Source of the DNA: Nanobdellota archaeon
GTDB lineage: Archaea > Nanobdellota > Nanobdellia > Pacearchaeales > GW2011-AR1
Length of the DNA stretch: 33,376 nucleotides
Direction of reading: 5' to 3'
NCBI GenBank assembly: GCA_030647965.1
Contig: JAUSIT010000035.1
Coordinates: forward strand, 1-33,376
How positions within the stretch are numbered: position 1 is the stretch's first letter; each line of letters begins with the position of its first letter. The notes beneath the pieces are model-generated. The model did no database searches, was not told the origin of the DNA, and saw only the letters and a program-made list of their open reading frames with translations. Of this stretch, positions 1 through 10,096 are shown in pieces. The position numbers and the translations under genes were made by a program.

Positions 1-120
1 AAATCTACAATATTTAGGTTGTAGTAATTATTTGTTTGTGTAGATTTTTCCGGTTCTCACAAAACCACGAACAAACCTCGACTTTTAAGTGGGGGTAAAA
101 ACCCCTCAGGGTTTTGTGAT
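1..120 (-). repeat. Two-hairpin intergenic element, family F copy 1 (may be truncated by window edge)
   Basis: On the + strand AAATCTACA...TGTAGATTT stem, linker TTCCGGTTC, then TCACAAAACC...GGTTTTGTGA stem with an inner GGGG-TAAAAA-CCCC hairpin. 30-nt core (39-68) TGTAGATTTTTCCGGTTCTCACAAAACCAC is identical to 21474-21503. Confidence 0.75.
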
Positions 121-173
121 TTATTAGCTATTGGCTTATCTAGAAGTTTATTTAGAATAATTTAATTTCTAAA

Positions 174-710
174 TTAAGGTCTATATTTTCTAAGATCTAA
201 TTTTTGTTGTGATGGTCTTGAGTCTGGCTCTTTTAATTGATTTACTTTATATTTTTGAACATCATCTTCAGATTCATTAGGATTATGCATTCTTTGCATG
301 CCTATTGTCCTTAAATCTTCTTTTCTGCCAATATCTATTAAAGGCTGAACATTTCTTCGAAATACTTCTTGGTCTATTTGCATAATATCTCTTTGCCCTC
401 TTTTTTCTCTTTCTATGTCTTGTTCTTTTGATTCATAAAAATTATGCTCTTCTTTTTCTTGTTTTCTTTTTTCTTCTGGAGTTTGTGTATTTCTTATTGT
501 GCTTTCTAAATCTTCTGTAAAAACAGGCTGTTGAAAATTGTTTGAAAAGCCAGTTGGTGTTGAGAATAACTCTCCTAAATCAACTTTTGGAAACTCTTCA
601 CTAAAACCAAATTTATCTTCAAAGAAACCACCTTCTGGATTTTCAGTGTTTTCACTAATTTTAACATCTAGATTTTCATCTTCATCATCAAAATCTTCAT
701 CATCTGCCAT
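174..710 (-). CDS. Hypothetical acidic/charged protein
   Basis: 178-aa ORF, ATG start; no family recognised. Confidence 0.6.
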   Translation of the reverse strand: MADDEDFDDEDENLDVKISENTENPEGGFFEDKFGFSEEFPKVDLGELFSTPTGFSNNFQQPVFTEDLESTIRNTQTPEEKRKQEKEEHNFYESKEQDIEREKRGQRDIMQIDQEVFRRNVQPLIDIGRKEDLRTIGMQRMHNPNESEDDVQKYKVNQLKEPDSRPSQQKLDLRKYRP

Positions 711-736
711 TAAAATACCAAGAATAACTTATTTAT

Positions 737-1315
737 TTAGTTTGTGATTTGGGAATTGTAAACTTCTAAGAATTTTTTTGCAAGAATTTTATAATTTTTA
801 ATCCAAATATCTACATTTTCTTCTTCAGTGGATTCTGAAAAAGTTTTTTCTGAACCTCTTAATTTTAGGACTTTATCCCAATTTCCTTGTTCGCCTTTTA
901 TTTCCTTAGAAATTTCCAAAGAAACTCTATACACAGACTCAAAAGTTTCATGACCAGGGATGGTTAAGCTTGCCCCTAATTCCATTTCTGCATTTCTATT
1001 TTCAAAATTTTGTAGTATTTTGAGAAGTACTTTTACTTCCATATTTTTATCAAAAAAAGCAGTAAAAGGTCCTGGGAAATATTGCAACGCTTCTATGTAA
1101 AGGCTATGATCTTCTCTTAAAACTGCAACATTAAATTCTTTGGAAGCAGCTTCTGTTGAGAATTTAGCAATTTTTAAACTAGATGATTCTTGTATTTCTG
1201 GAAATTCTTTTTCTATTGATCCAATTTCTATGCCAAATTCTTCAAATATCTTTTTGGCAGCTAAAAGCTTTCCTTTATTTTTAGTTAATAAATAAATTTT
1301 CTTTTCCATAATCAA
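737..1315 (-). CDS. HAM1/RdgB-like non-canonical purine NTP pyrophosphatase
   Basis: N-terminal YLLTKNKGKLLAAKKIFEEFGIEI, AVLREDHSLYIEALQYFPGPFTAFF typical of the ITPase/HAM1 family. Confidence 0.8.
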   Translation of the reverse strand: MIMEKKIYLLTKNKGKLLAAKKIFEEFGIEIGSIEKEFPEIQESSSLKIAKFSTEAASKEFNVAVLREDHSLYIEALQYFPGPFTAFFDKNMEVKVLLKILQNFENRNAEMELGASLTIPGHETFESVYRVSLEISKEIKGEQGNWDKVLKLRGSEKTFSESTEEENVDIWIKNYKILAKKFLEVYNSQITN

Positions 1316-1341
1316 TTTTAGAAGGCAGCTTTTTTAAATCT

Positions 1342-2736
1342 TTAAAAATCAAAATCTTCTGGAGCAGATACCATTCCGTGTGCTTTTTTGTAAACATCAT
1401 ATATAGCATATAAGCCTTTTTTTGCATCTGTTGTTGCGAGTTTTCTTACTTCTTTTTCTACAAAATTTTCTTTTCTTATTTCTTTTTTATCTGTAATTTC
1501 TTTTTTCTTTGCTTGTTCAGATTTTTTCATTACAAACAAGCTTAATAGTGCTGAAAATGGATTTGTTTCGTCTTGTGTTTTCTTTTTTTCTTCTTTTACT
1601 TTATCTTCTGTTAAAAAATGTTCAATATCATTTTTCAAATCTTCTAGGGTTTGTTCTGTTGATTGTTGCATAAAATTAAATGAACTTGCTATATCTTCTT
1701 TTTCCATTTCTTTTTGTACAAGTTTTAATTCATCTTCATTTAATACATAGCAATCAAATTTCATTTCTATTTTTCCGCCAAATCCATAATTTTGCTGGGT
1801 TACTTTTTGAGGAAATCCTGTAAATACTAAACTTAAAAAATAACAAGAATAGTATTTTCTTTTTAATTTATGTTTTATAAAACTTGGAGGAAGTCTTTTT
1901 GTTTTAACTGCGTCTTCAAATTTAAAACCTGTTTTTCCGAAGAGAACTAGCTCAAACATTGCAGTATTAAATGCATTTACTAATGCAGGATTTTTTTCAA
2001 AGCCTTTCATTCTTAAATCTTCTGCGGCTTTTAAATAAGGTTTAATCCAAGAAGTATATAATTTCAAACTTGCTACTTCTGTTTTTAAATAGGATTTTTC
2101 TATTTGATATCTTTTTCTTATTTCTACTTCTGATTGTTCTTTCCATTTTAAAAATTCAGAAAGTCTTGGTATTAAAATTCTTTTTACCTGGTCATTTACA
2201 ATTTCATTTTTTTCAATTTCTTTTAGTGTATTTGAAATCATAAAAGCATCTCTTAGTGTTGAAAATCCCATTTCATAGGTCATTTGATTTATGCTTCCTC
2301 TTCCTTTTTTTATATCAACATTATCCATCCAGATTTGCTTCAGGGCAAGCATTCCTGCTTCTTTTTCTCTGGGGTCTTTGGATTCTGCATCTTCATAATA
2401 TTTTGTTCTTATTTCAAATTCTTTTAAGTCATAAATTAAATTTAAAATTGTTCTGACTAAATTATTTATCAAGCCCATTATTTTCATTCCTTCTTCTTGC
2501 ATTCTTGTTGCTCTTGCGCCTAATTCTGCAAAATGTCCGCTTCCTGGCGACGATGTAAAGTTATCTACTACTTTTTCAACACCATCTCTTGCTATTCCTT
2601 GCATAAAATCTAAAAGCCAAAAATAAGTTGGTTCTAACTGCGTTGTTGGAGAATCATAATCTAAAGAAAAAGATGCTAATGATTTTCCTTTGTTATAGGA
2701 AACTACTTTTTTAATTGCCTCTCTTATATCACCCAT
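1342..2736 (-). CDS. Hypothetical helical protein
   Basis: 464-aa ORF, ATG start, no recognised domain. Confidence 0.6.
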   Translation of the reverse strand: MGDIREAIKKVVSYNKGKSLASFSLDYDSPTTQLEPTYFWLLDFMQGIARDGVEKVVDNFTSSPGSGHFAELGARATRMQEEGMKIMGLINNLVRTILNLIYDLKEFEIRTKYYEDAESKDPREKEAGMLALKQIWMDNVDIKKGRGSINQMTYEMGFSTLRDAFMISNTLKEIEKNEIVNDQVKRILIPRLSEFLKWKEQSEVEIRKRYQIEKSYLKTEVASLKLYTSWIKPYLKAAEDLRMKGFEKNPALVNAFNTAMFELVLFGKTGFKFEDAVKTKRLPPSFIKHKLKRKYYSCYFLSLVFTGFPQKVTQQNYGFGGKIEMKFDCYVLNEDELKLVQKEMEKEDIASSFNFMQQSTEQTLEDLKNDIEHFLTEDKVKEEKKKTQDETNPFSALLSLFVMKKSEQAKKKEITDKKEIRKENFVEKEVRKLATTDAKKGLYAIYDVYKKAHGMVSAPEDFDF

Positions 2737-2801
2737 ATAAATTCAATGTTTAAGATATTTTTAAAGGTAATGTTGGTGTTAAATTTTCGGATTTATATTT
2801 A

Positions 2802-2913
2802 TTAATTATTGCACTTCGTGGGATACTAGGTTGATTGGCACCTCCTAACAATTTGTTAATTAATAGTTTATTGTCGCTAGACAATTCCATCAATCTTTGC
2901 TATTAAAGCAAAC
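2802..2913 (+). repeat. Dispersed structured repeat family E, copy E1
   Basis: Shares TAATTATTGCACTTCGT at its left end and the 21-mer ATCTTTGCTATTAAAGCAAAC at its right end with the inverted copy at 3524-3633; TTGTCGCTAGACAA hairpin. Confidence 0.75.
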
Positions 2914-2974
2914 AAATTTAATAGAGTTATAAGTTTATTTAATAGTTAAAATTATTTTTAAGAAAAATGTTAGT

Positions 2975-3445
2975 TTATTTTTTTGCTTTTTTTATAGTTG
3001 AATTAATTCCTGTAGAACCAAATCCTTTATCATTTCTTTTTGTTTCTGGCAATTCTTTTATTTCTGTTACTTTTACTTTGGATACTGGAATAATTACCAT
3101 TTGGGCTATTCTCATTCCTTTTTCAATTTCAACTGTTTCATCTCCAAAATTAACTAAAACAATTGAAACTTCCCCCCTATATCCTGGGTCAAATGTTCCT
3201 GCTGCAGTATGAACACTCATTTTAGTTACAATTCCTGCTCTGTCTCTAATTAAACCAACATGATTATCTGGAATTTGAATTGCAATGCCTGTTTTAATTG
3301 TTTTTTGTTCCATTGGGGCAAGAACTGCATTTTCATTTGCTCTTATATCTAAACCAACATCACTTTCAATTACATATTCAGGCAGTTCAGCATCTTTGGA
3401 AAGTTTTTTTACTTTTAGAACTTCGTCAAAATCACCTGTTTTCAT
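2975..3445 (-). CDS. dut: dUTP diphosphatase (trimeric dUTPase)
   Basis: Motifs VGLDI, RDRAGI, GTFDPGYRGEV, KGMRIAQ and C-terminal KGFGSTG. Confidence 0.85.
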   Translation of the reverse strand: MKTGDFDEVLKVKKLSKDAELPEYVIESDVGLDIRANENAVLAPMEQKTIKTGIAIQIPDNHVGLIRDRAGIVTKMSVHTAAGTFDPGYRGEVSIVLVNFGDETVEIEKGMRIAQMVIIPVSKVKVTEIKELPETKRNDKGFGSTGINSTIKKAKK

Positions 3446-3523
3446 ATTTTTAATAAAGTTTTATTGTTTATAAATTTTGTGAGTTTTTGCTTAGAAAACT
3501 TAATATGCAACTGCGTTGTAATA

Positions 3524-3633
3524 GTTTGCTTTAATAGCAAAGATAAAATAGCTATCTGGCGATAGCTTCGAGTAATTAATAAATTATTGGGAGCCGCTAG
3601 GCGACTTAGTATAAGAACGAAGTGCAATAATTA
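3524..3633 (-). repeat. Dispersed structured repeat family E, copy E2 (inverted relative to E1)
   Basis: Reverse complement reads TAATTATTGCACTTCGTTCTTATACTAAGTCGCCTAGCGGCTCC...ATCTTTGCTATTAAAGCAAAC. Confidence 0.75.
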
Positions 3634-3704
3634 GTACATGTTAATGTTAGAAAATTATTTAACATTTTAGAAAACTTTTTAAAGAATTATTTAGTATTTG
3701 GGCA

Positions 3705-4208
3705 ATGGTAAATGAAACAGATTTTCAGAGAGCAAGAAGAGAGCCTGATTTTAGGGAGAAGTTTATTGATCGAATTAGTTTAGGTGATGCTGAAAAATAT
3801 ACTATGTGGAATTATATTAATAAAGATTTTAGTGTTTCTGAGTTTGGAATTAAGGGGTGGCCAGTAATGGCAACTTTAGATGCAAAAGAAATATCTGGCC
3901 CATTTAAACCAAGTAATATTCAATTAGTACTCTGTGTTTTTCCAAAAGCTTTTGATTATTCTTGTGAAAACCTTAATGATTTTTTAAGTACCTTTTTAGA
4001 TCATGAATTAAATCACATAAAAAGACGTTATATTAATGGTTTTCCAAAAGATAAAATTAGTTTATGTCAAGATGAAATTGAAACTTATGAATCCCAGATT
4101 AAAAAAAATAGATTCAAAAGATGTTCTCGCCAGTATAAAGAAGGAGTTTATTTTAATTATTTACATTATCTAGATGAATATTCAAAGATGAAATCTAAAA
4201 CAGATTAA
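3705..4208 (+). CDS. Hypothetical small protein with HELNH (HExxH-like) motif
   Basis: LDHELNHIKRRYIN in a 167-aa ORF. Confidence 0.55.
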   Translation: MVNETDFQRARREPDFREKFIDRISLGDAEKYTMWNYINKDFSVSEFGIKGWPVMATLDAKEISGPFKPSNIQLVLCVFPKAFDYSCENLNDFLSTFLDHELNHIKRRYINGFPKDKISLCQDEIETYESQIKKNRFKRCSRQYKEGVYFNYLHYLDEYSKMKSKTD

Positions 4209-4242
4209 AAGTCGTTAGATTTAAATAAACAATTTTCTTTGA

Positions 4243-4680
4243 ATGTTTATGTTTTGGAACAAAAATAAAAAGCTGGTTGATATAAGAGCTGCTGAAAGGA
4301 TGGGGATGGTAAGAACTCCTCAGACAAGAGAGGTTAATCTTAAAACAGACAGAGAGGGATTTGTAGACAGCTCACAGAGTTTAAATTCAAATACTAATAT
4401 AAGTTCATCTGGTGTTTCAAGTCCTGCTCGTTCAAGTCCTGCTTCTAATGGCTCTCAATCTAATTCAACAGATTCTAAAAGCGGTTTTTTTAGTTTTTTT
4501 GATAGTACTCCAACTTCTTCTGTACAAACAAGTTCTAATCAGAGATTTTCAACAGAAAAAGAAGGATATTCAAAAGTAGAAGTTGATATTAAAATGGAAG
4601 AATTAGACAATAAGATTTACAAATTAGAACAAAGAATTGAACTTATTGAGAGGAAAGTTGGCGTTGGAACTGGATGGTAA
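4243..4680 (+). CDS. Hypothetical Ser-rich protein with C-terminal coiled coil
   Basis: Ser/Asn-rich linker, C-terminal EELDNKIYKLEQRIELIERKVG. Confidence 0.55.
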   Translation: MFMFWNKNKKLVDIRAAERMGMVRTPQTREVNLKTDREGFVDSSQSLNSNTNISSSGVSSPARSSPASNGSQSNSTDSKSGFFSFFDSTPTSSVQTSSNQRFSTEKEGYSKVEVDIKMEELDNKIYKLEQRIELIERKVGVGTGW

Positions 4681-4683
4681 AAT

Positions 4684-6375
4684 TTGAAAATGGGAATTAA
4701 TAGAGATATTATAAAAGCATATGCACTTGAAAATGCTATTGGCCATGATGGAAAAGCAAATCAGAATTCTGTATTAAATTCTTTGTTTATGGAAGGTTTG
4801 AAAAAAGAAGAAATTAAAGAAACAATGCCCATAATTCAAGATGTTTTAAAAGAAATTCATTCTTATACTCTTGAAAAGCAAGAAAAAGAGTTTGAAGAAT
4901 TAAAAGAATTAGTAAAAAAAAGAGAAAAACGAGAAGGATTAGCAGAACTTGAAAATGCTGAAAAAGGAAAAGTTGTTATGAGAATTGCACCATTTCCCTC
5001 TGGACCCTTGCATATTGGAAATACAAGGCAAATAATTCTTAATGATGAGTATACTAAAATGTATTCTGGAAAATTATTATTGGTTTTAGATGATACTATT
5101 GGAAGCGTGGAAAAGCCAATAGAACCAGAAGCATATAAAATGATTGAAGAAGGGGTTAAATGGCTTGGAGTTAGTTATGATAAAAAAATTATCTATAAGT
5201 CAGACAGACTTGAAATTTATTATGAATATGCAGAGGAATTAATTAAAAAAGGATATATGTATGTTTGTTCTTGCGACCAAGAAAAATTAAGAGAAAATAG
5301 AGAAAGGGGAATAGAATGTGATTGCAGAAATCTTTCTGAAACAGATAATTTAGATAGATGGAAAAAAATGTTTAGTGCAAAAGAAGGAGAGTATGCTGTT
5401 AGATTAAAAACAGATATGCAAGATAAAAATCCTGCATTTAGAGATAGAATTATGTTTAGAATTTCTGAAAGAACTCATCCAAGAGTTAAAAATAAATATA
5501 AAGTATGGCCCTTGCTTGAATTTTCTTGGGCAATTGATGATCATTTGCTTGGAATTACTCATATAATTAGGGGAGTTGAATTAATAATGGAAACACAAGT
5601 TGAAGGATTTATTTGGGATATATTTAAATGGAAAAAGCCAGTTACAATGCATACTGGATTATTTTCAATTGAAGGTGTTAAAATAAGTAAAAGTAAAGGT
5701 GCTAAAGAAGTTCGTTCTGGATCTTATATTGGATGGAATGACCCTAGAACCTGGTCTTTGCAGAGTTTAAGAGATAGGGGAATTTTTCCAGAAACAATAA
5801 GAGAGTTTATTTTAGCAATGGGTATGACAAAAAATAATTCAACTGTTGCAATTGATATTCTTTATTCACTAAATAAAAAATTCTTAGAAAAAGTTCCAAG
5901 ATACTTTTTTGTTCCAGATCAAATTAAAGTAGAAATTTCAGGAAGCCCTGAATTAAAAGCTGTTCTGCCATTACATCCTTCTGAAAATTTAGGGGCAAGA
6001 ATTTACAAAACTTCACAGGAATTTTATATTGCAAAAAAAGATTATGATAATTTTAAAACAGGGGATTATAGATTAATTCATCTTCTTAATTTTAAAGTTG
6101 ATAGAACAATTAAAGGAGCTGACTTGCATTTTATTTCAACAGAGCATGATGAAAAATTAGATGTAAAGTTTTTGCAATGGCTTGCGGTTAGTGAAGATAA
6201 TATTAAAGTTGATGTAAGAATGGAAGATAATTCAATTATTTCTGGTTTAGGAGAGCCAGAGTTATTAAATTTAAAAGAAGGAACTCAAATACAATTTGAG
6301 AGATTTGGATTTGTTAAGTTGCATAAGCTTGATGTAAAGGCAAAAAAAGCAGAGTTTTGGTTTACGCATAGATAA
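4684..6375 (+). CDS. gltX: Glutamyl-tRNA synthetase, archaeal type
   Basis: APFPSGPLHIGNTRQ (HIGH-type), KISKSKGAKE (KMSKS-type), EGVKWLGVSYDK. ATG at 4690 may be the true start. Confidence 0.9.
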   Translation: MKMGINRDIIKAYALENAIGHDGKANQNSVLNSLFMEGLKKEEIKETMPIIQDVLKEIHSYTLEKQEKEFEELKELVKKREKREGLAELENAEKGKVVMRIAPFPSGPLHIGNTRQIILNDEYTKMYSGKLLLVLDDTIGSVEKPIEPEAYKMIEEGVKWLGVSYDKKIIYKSDRLEIYYEYAEELIKKGYMYVCSCDQEKLRENRERGIECDCRNLSETDNLDRWKKMFSAKEGEYAVRLKTDMQDKNPAFRDRIMFRISERTHPRVKNKYKVWPLLEFSWAIDDHLLGITHIIRGVELIMETQVEGFIWDIFKWKKPVTMHTGLFSIEGVKISKSKGAKEVRSGSYIGWNDPRTWSLQSLRDRGIFPETIREFILAMGMTKNNSTVAIDILYSLNKKFLEKVPRYFFVPDQIKVEISGSPELKAVLPLHPSENLGARIYKTSQEFYIAKKDYDNFKTGDYRLIHLLNFKVDRTIKGADLHFISTEHDEKLDVKFLQWLAVSEDNIKVDVRMEDNSIISGLGEPELLNLKEGTQIQFERFGFVKLHKLDVKAKKAEFWFTHR

Positions 6376-6376
6376 A

Positions 6377-7198
6377 ATGGTTAAAAAAAAGAAGTTATCC
6401 CCAACAGAGTTTATAGAATCTCTACCACAAGGAAGAGAACATGTACTAGCTAAACTTCCTAGAAAAGAAATAGTTAATATTAGTAAAGAAGGGTCTTCTA
6501 AAAGAAATTCAGTAATTCAAGATGATTATAAACGATGGGAAGTAGCTCATTATGGATCTTATGCTAATATCCATACTCATCCGACTGAGCGAAAAGGATT
6601 TTTTGGGAGAATTATTTCTGAAATATTAGTTGACGAACCCGATATTCTTCCGAGCAGTACTGATTTGGATGGATTTATAAGAACTATCCGAGAAAAAACT
6701 GCATTTATTGGTGTGAGAGATTCTGAAACAGGAGAAGTTAGAGGATATCAAGTAATTAAAAAAACAGATAAAACACCATCTATTACTCCTGCTTATTCTG
6801 AATGGAAAGAATTTAATACTAACTTGGAAAAAGATCTTGCTGTATATCATAAAATCTTAAAAAAATCAACATTAAATGAAAATCCTAAAGAAGCAGCAAA
6901 AGCATTTGATGATTTTGCTAAAAAATATCACCTCCAGCATAGAGTTATATCTGCAGAAGGATATGAACCTTCTAGTGATAGAACAACTTTTGTAAGAAAA
7001 AATTATGGAGGAAATCTTGAAAAAACTGCCCTTGCTGTTTCAATGATAGGAATTCTTGGTGGGATATTTTTTTTATCTTCAAATATAACTGGAAATGCAA
7101 TTGGTAATTTAACAATTTCAACTTCTAATATTTTTGGAGCAGTCTTGTTTGTTATTGGATTAGTTAGTGGTTTCTTTTGTTTGAGAGGTAAGAGATGA
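6377..7198 (+). CDS. JAMM/MPN-like domain protein with C-terminal transmembrane segments
   Basis: NIHTHPTER...ILPSSTDLDGF fits H-x-H-P...S-x-x-D; C-terminal hydrophobic segments. Confidence 0.5.
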   Translation: MVKKKKLSPTEFIESLPQGREHVLAKLPRKEIVNISKEGSSKRNSVIQDDYKRWEVAHYGSYANIHTHPTERKGFFGRIISEILVDEPDILPSSTDLDGFIRTIREKTAFIGVRDSETGEVRGYQVIKKTDKTPSITPAYSEWKEFNTNLEKDLAVYHKILKKSTLNENPKEAAKAFDDFAKKYHLQHRVISAEGYEPSSDRTTFVRKNYGGNLEKTALAVSMIGILGGIFFLSSNITGNAIGNLTISTSNIFGAVLFVIGLVSGFFCLRGKR

Positions 7199-7557
7199 AA
7201 AGAATTAATTCTAAGATTGTTAGTGAGAAAGAGGAAGTTGATGAACTTTGGAAGATAACGAGTAAAGTGCGTTTTACAGCTATTATAATTGGTTCTATTT
7301 GGGCAGTAATAATGTACCTTCTTAAAACAAATTTGTTTGTTAAATGGGAATGGTTGATGTATGTTCTTGTATATGCATTATTTCCAATATCTTCTGTATT
7401 TTTTTTGGTTTACTGCATTAAGTTCATAAAAATTAAAAATCTTAAACCTAAGTTTTTTATTTGGAGTATTTTTACATTAATTGTTGCAATTGCTATTAAT
7501 TTGTTATGGGTGGTTGCTATGTATTCATTTTTGCATTTAAAATTTATTAATGGCTAA
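7195..7557 (+). CDS. Small membrane protein
   Basis: Several hydrophobic segments; overlaps the upstream stop by 4 nt. Confidence 0.5.
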   Translation: MKRINSKIVSEKEEVDELWKITSKVRFTAIIIGSIWAVIMYLLKTNLFVKWEWLMYVLVYALFPISSVFFLVYCIKFIKIKNLKPKFFIWSIFTLIVAIAINLLWVVAMYSFLHLKFING

Positions 7558-7623
7558 TTTTTCTGATTCTGTCATTTTAATTTGGTTCTATAAGTTTTTA
7601 AATTTGCAAAATTTACTTAGAAA

Positions 7624-9354
7624 ATGAATCAGCAGTTTTTCAAATTTATAAAAGAGAATAATCTTTCACCATTTAGCAATTCAAAAGCGATTATTAGGGG
7701 TGAAACAGATAGTATATTTAAGACTAGGGATGCAAAAGCAATAAATCAAAAAGTTTTATCTAAGATAGCATCTAATTTTTGCTTTTATGACACTTCTGCT
7801 TTGTTTCAGTGCTTTTCTTTTACACTAGATGCTGATGAGATTAAAAAAAGGCAGGATTTTTTTAAGAGCATACAAACTAAAGATAGAAGTTATCTTAAGA
7901 AAATTGCTGTTCCTAAAAAATGCTGGAGACCAAAATATGATTTAATTGCTGTAACTGAAAACGAAGAGACTTTTATTAGATTAAATGAGCTTGGATGCTT
8001 AGCTAAACTTCTTATTTCTGAAAATGATTTAAATGAACTTGAAAAATATGATTTAGTGCAAGTTATTGACTGTGATGAGTTTTCAAGATTTTTAGAAAGA
8101 CTTCCTCAAACTGTTTTTATTGATTCTGCAAGTGATGCTTACCTTGAAAGATATTTAGAAGTTCTTTCTGCATGGTTGGAAAATATTGAATTGCTTGAAA
8201 AATATGATTTAGAAGATGAATTAAAAGAAATTATTGCTGAACTAAAACCTTTATTTTTACTAATGGAAAAAAAGAAATCTTCTATTCTTTCTAGAGAGCA
8301 TGTTTTTAATAAACTTGAAGAAATTAATGATAATATTTCTAAAAAAATAAAAGAAATGACTATTTCAGGTGATTCTTTGTTAAAAATAGTTAATGAAGGA
8401 AAGCTTCCCCCTGAATTTAAAAAAATAGTTGATGATTCTGTAAAAGAAGCAGGACTTCCTTTTTCTATAATTAATATTAATATTCCTGTAACTATTGATG
8501 AAAAAGAGCTTGATAGTTTAATTAAAAAACAAGATGCAAATGAATTTACAAATATTGCAGAATTAATTAAAAGTTATTCAAAGCAATTAAAAGCTGTTCC
8601 TGAAAAACTTGAAAAAATTTCTAGTTTGCTTTTAATTTTTGATTTTTTTTCAGGGATTTTAAAATTTAAGTCTGAATTTGAATCTTATCCAGAAGTATGT
8701 GATTTAATTGAAATAAATAATTCAAAAAATATTTTTCTTGAAAATGCTCAGCCAATTTCTTTTGGAATTGATATAAATAATAGATGTTCAATACTTACTG
8801 GTGCAAATAGTGGAGGAAAAACAACTCTTATTGAGCATATTATTCAGCTTATTTCTTTAACTCAATTAGGTTTGTCTGCAAGTGGAAAGATAAAAATGCC
8901 TTTGTTTTCAGAAGTATATTATTTTGCAAAAAATAAGGGCTCTATGAATAAAGGTGCTTTTGAAACTCTTTTAACTCAAATGTCAAAAATTAAGCCAGGA
9001 AGAAAAACTTTGATTTTAGCAGATGAAATAGAATCTGTTACAGAGCCAGGAGTTGCAGGAAAAATAATTTGTGCAACATCTGATTATTTTATTAAAAAAG
9101 AGTGCTTCTTAGTTATAGCAACTCATTTAGGGCAAGAGATAATAAAGAATTTGCCTAAATATGCAAGAGTAGATGGTATTGAAGCAAAAGGACTTGATGA
9201 GAATTTTGAATTAATTGTAGATCATAATCCTGTTATAGGGAGGCTTGCTCATTCTACTCCTGAACTTATTGTAGAAAGACTTGCAAGTTCAGATAGCTGT
9301 GAGTATTTTAGTTATGTGTATGAGTTTTTGAAGAATAACTTTGAAAAAAAATAA
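7624..9354 (+). CDS. MutS-family ATPase (MutS2/MutS5-like)
   Basis: LTGANSGGKTTLIEHIIQL Walker A, LILADEIESVTEPG Walker B, VIATHLGQEI. Confidence 0.8.
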   Translation: MNQQFFKFIKENNLSPFSNSKAIIRGETDSIFKTRDAKAINQKVLSKIASNFCFYDTSALFQCFSFTLDADEIKKRQDFFKSIQTKDRSYLKKIAVPKKCWRPKYDLIAVTENEETFIRLNELGCLAKLLISENDLNELEKYDLVQVIDCDEFSRFLERLPQTVFIDSASDAYLERYLEVLSAWLENIELLEKYDLEDELKEIIAELKPLFLLMEKKKSSILSREHVFNKLEEINDNISKKIKEMTISGDSLLKIVNEGKLPPEFKKIVDDSVKEAGLPFSIININIPVTIDEKELDSLIKKQDANEFTNIAELIKSYSKQLKAVPEKLEKISSLLLIFDFFSGILKFKSEFESYPEVCDLIEINNSKNIFLENAQPISFGIDINNRCSILTGANSGGKTTLIEHIIQLISLTQLGLSASGKIKMPLFSEVYYFAKNKGSMNKGAFETLLTQMSKIKPGRKTLILADEIESVTEPGVAGKIICATSDYFIKKECFLVIATHLGQEIIKNLPKYARVDGIEAKGLDENFELIVDHNPVIGRLAHSTPELIVERLASSDSCEYFSYVYEFLKNNFEKK

Positions 9355-9369
9355 TATTGTTACTCAGAT

Positions 9370-9924
9370 TTAAATTAATTTATTAATCTCTTTTTTTAGA
9401 TTTTCAGAGTCTTTATAATGAATTGTTTGAATTCCTAATCTGCTTGCTTCTTTGGTGAACTCTTCTTTATTGTCAATAAACAATATTTCATTTGGTTTAA
9501 GTTTTAATTGTTCTATTATAAATTTAAAAGTTTTAGGTTCACTTTTTCTATGGCCAGTATAAGTCGACAAAAATGTTTTTTTACAATTTGAAAATAAATC
9601 TGGAAAATTTTTCTCTAAAAAATCTGTGTGTAGTGGGTTAGTATCTGATAAAATATAATTTGGAATCTTTGATTTCTTAAAAATCTCAAAAGAATTTTTT
9701 ATTAATTTAATTGAGAAATATGCTTTTTTATAATTCTCAAGAAATTTTTCTTCCGATACATCTAATAATTTAGATCCTTTTTTAATAAATTCTGTTGCAG
9801 ATAATTTGCCTGAACCAAATTCTTTTCTTAGTTCTTTTGAATCAGATTTATTCTTCCAAAAATCATCTACTTTTGGGTCTTCAACTAATACCCCTCCTAT
9901 ATCCCATACTATTGCTTTAATCAT
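9370..9924 (-). CDS. HAD-superfamily hydrolase
   Basis: MIKAIVWDIGGVLVED; YILSDTNPLH; HRKSEPKTFKFIIEQL; ILFIDNKEEF. Confidence 0.8.
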   Translation of the reverse strand: MIKAIVWDIGGVLVEDPKVDDFWKNKSDSKELRKEFGSGKLSATEFIKKGSKLLDVSEEKFLENYKKAYFSIKLIKNSFEIFKKSKIPNYILSDTNPLHTDFLEKNFPDLFSNCKKTFLSTYTGHRKSEPKTFKFIIEQLKLKPNEILFIDNKEEFTKEASRLGIQTIHYKDSENLKKEINKLI

Positions 9925-10096
9925 AATTGTAAGTAAGAAATTATATAATAAAAAGTTATCTATCTTTAATAAACGATTCTTGTAATTAAAACTCTTGAGG
10001 ATTAGGGGCTTTATGATAACATCTATTTTATTTACTACTCAATATCAATTCTTTTTTAGGCTATAACTTTAAAAAAATGAAAATGCTTGATTTTTT

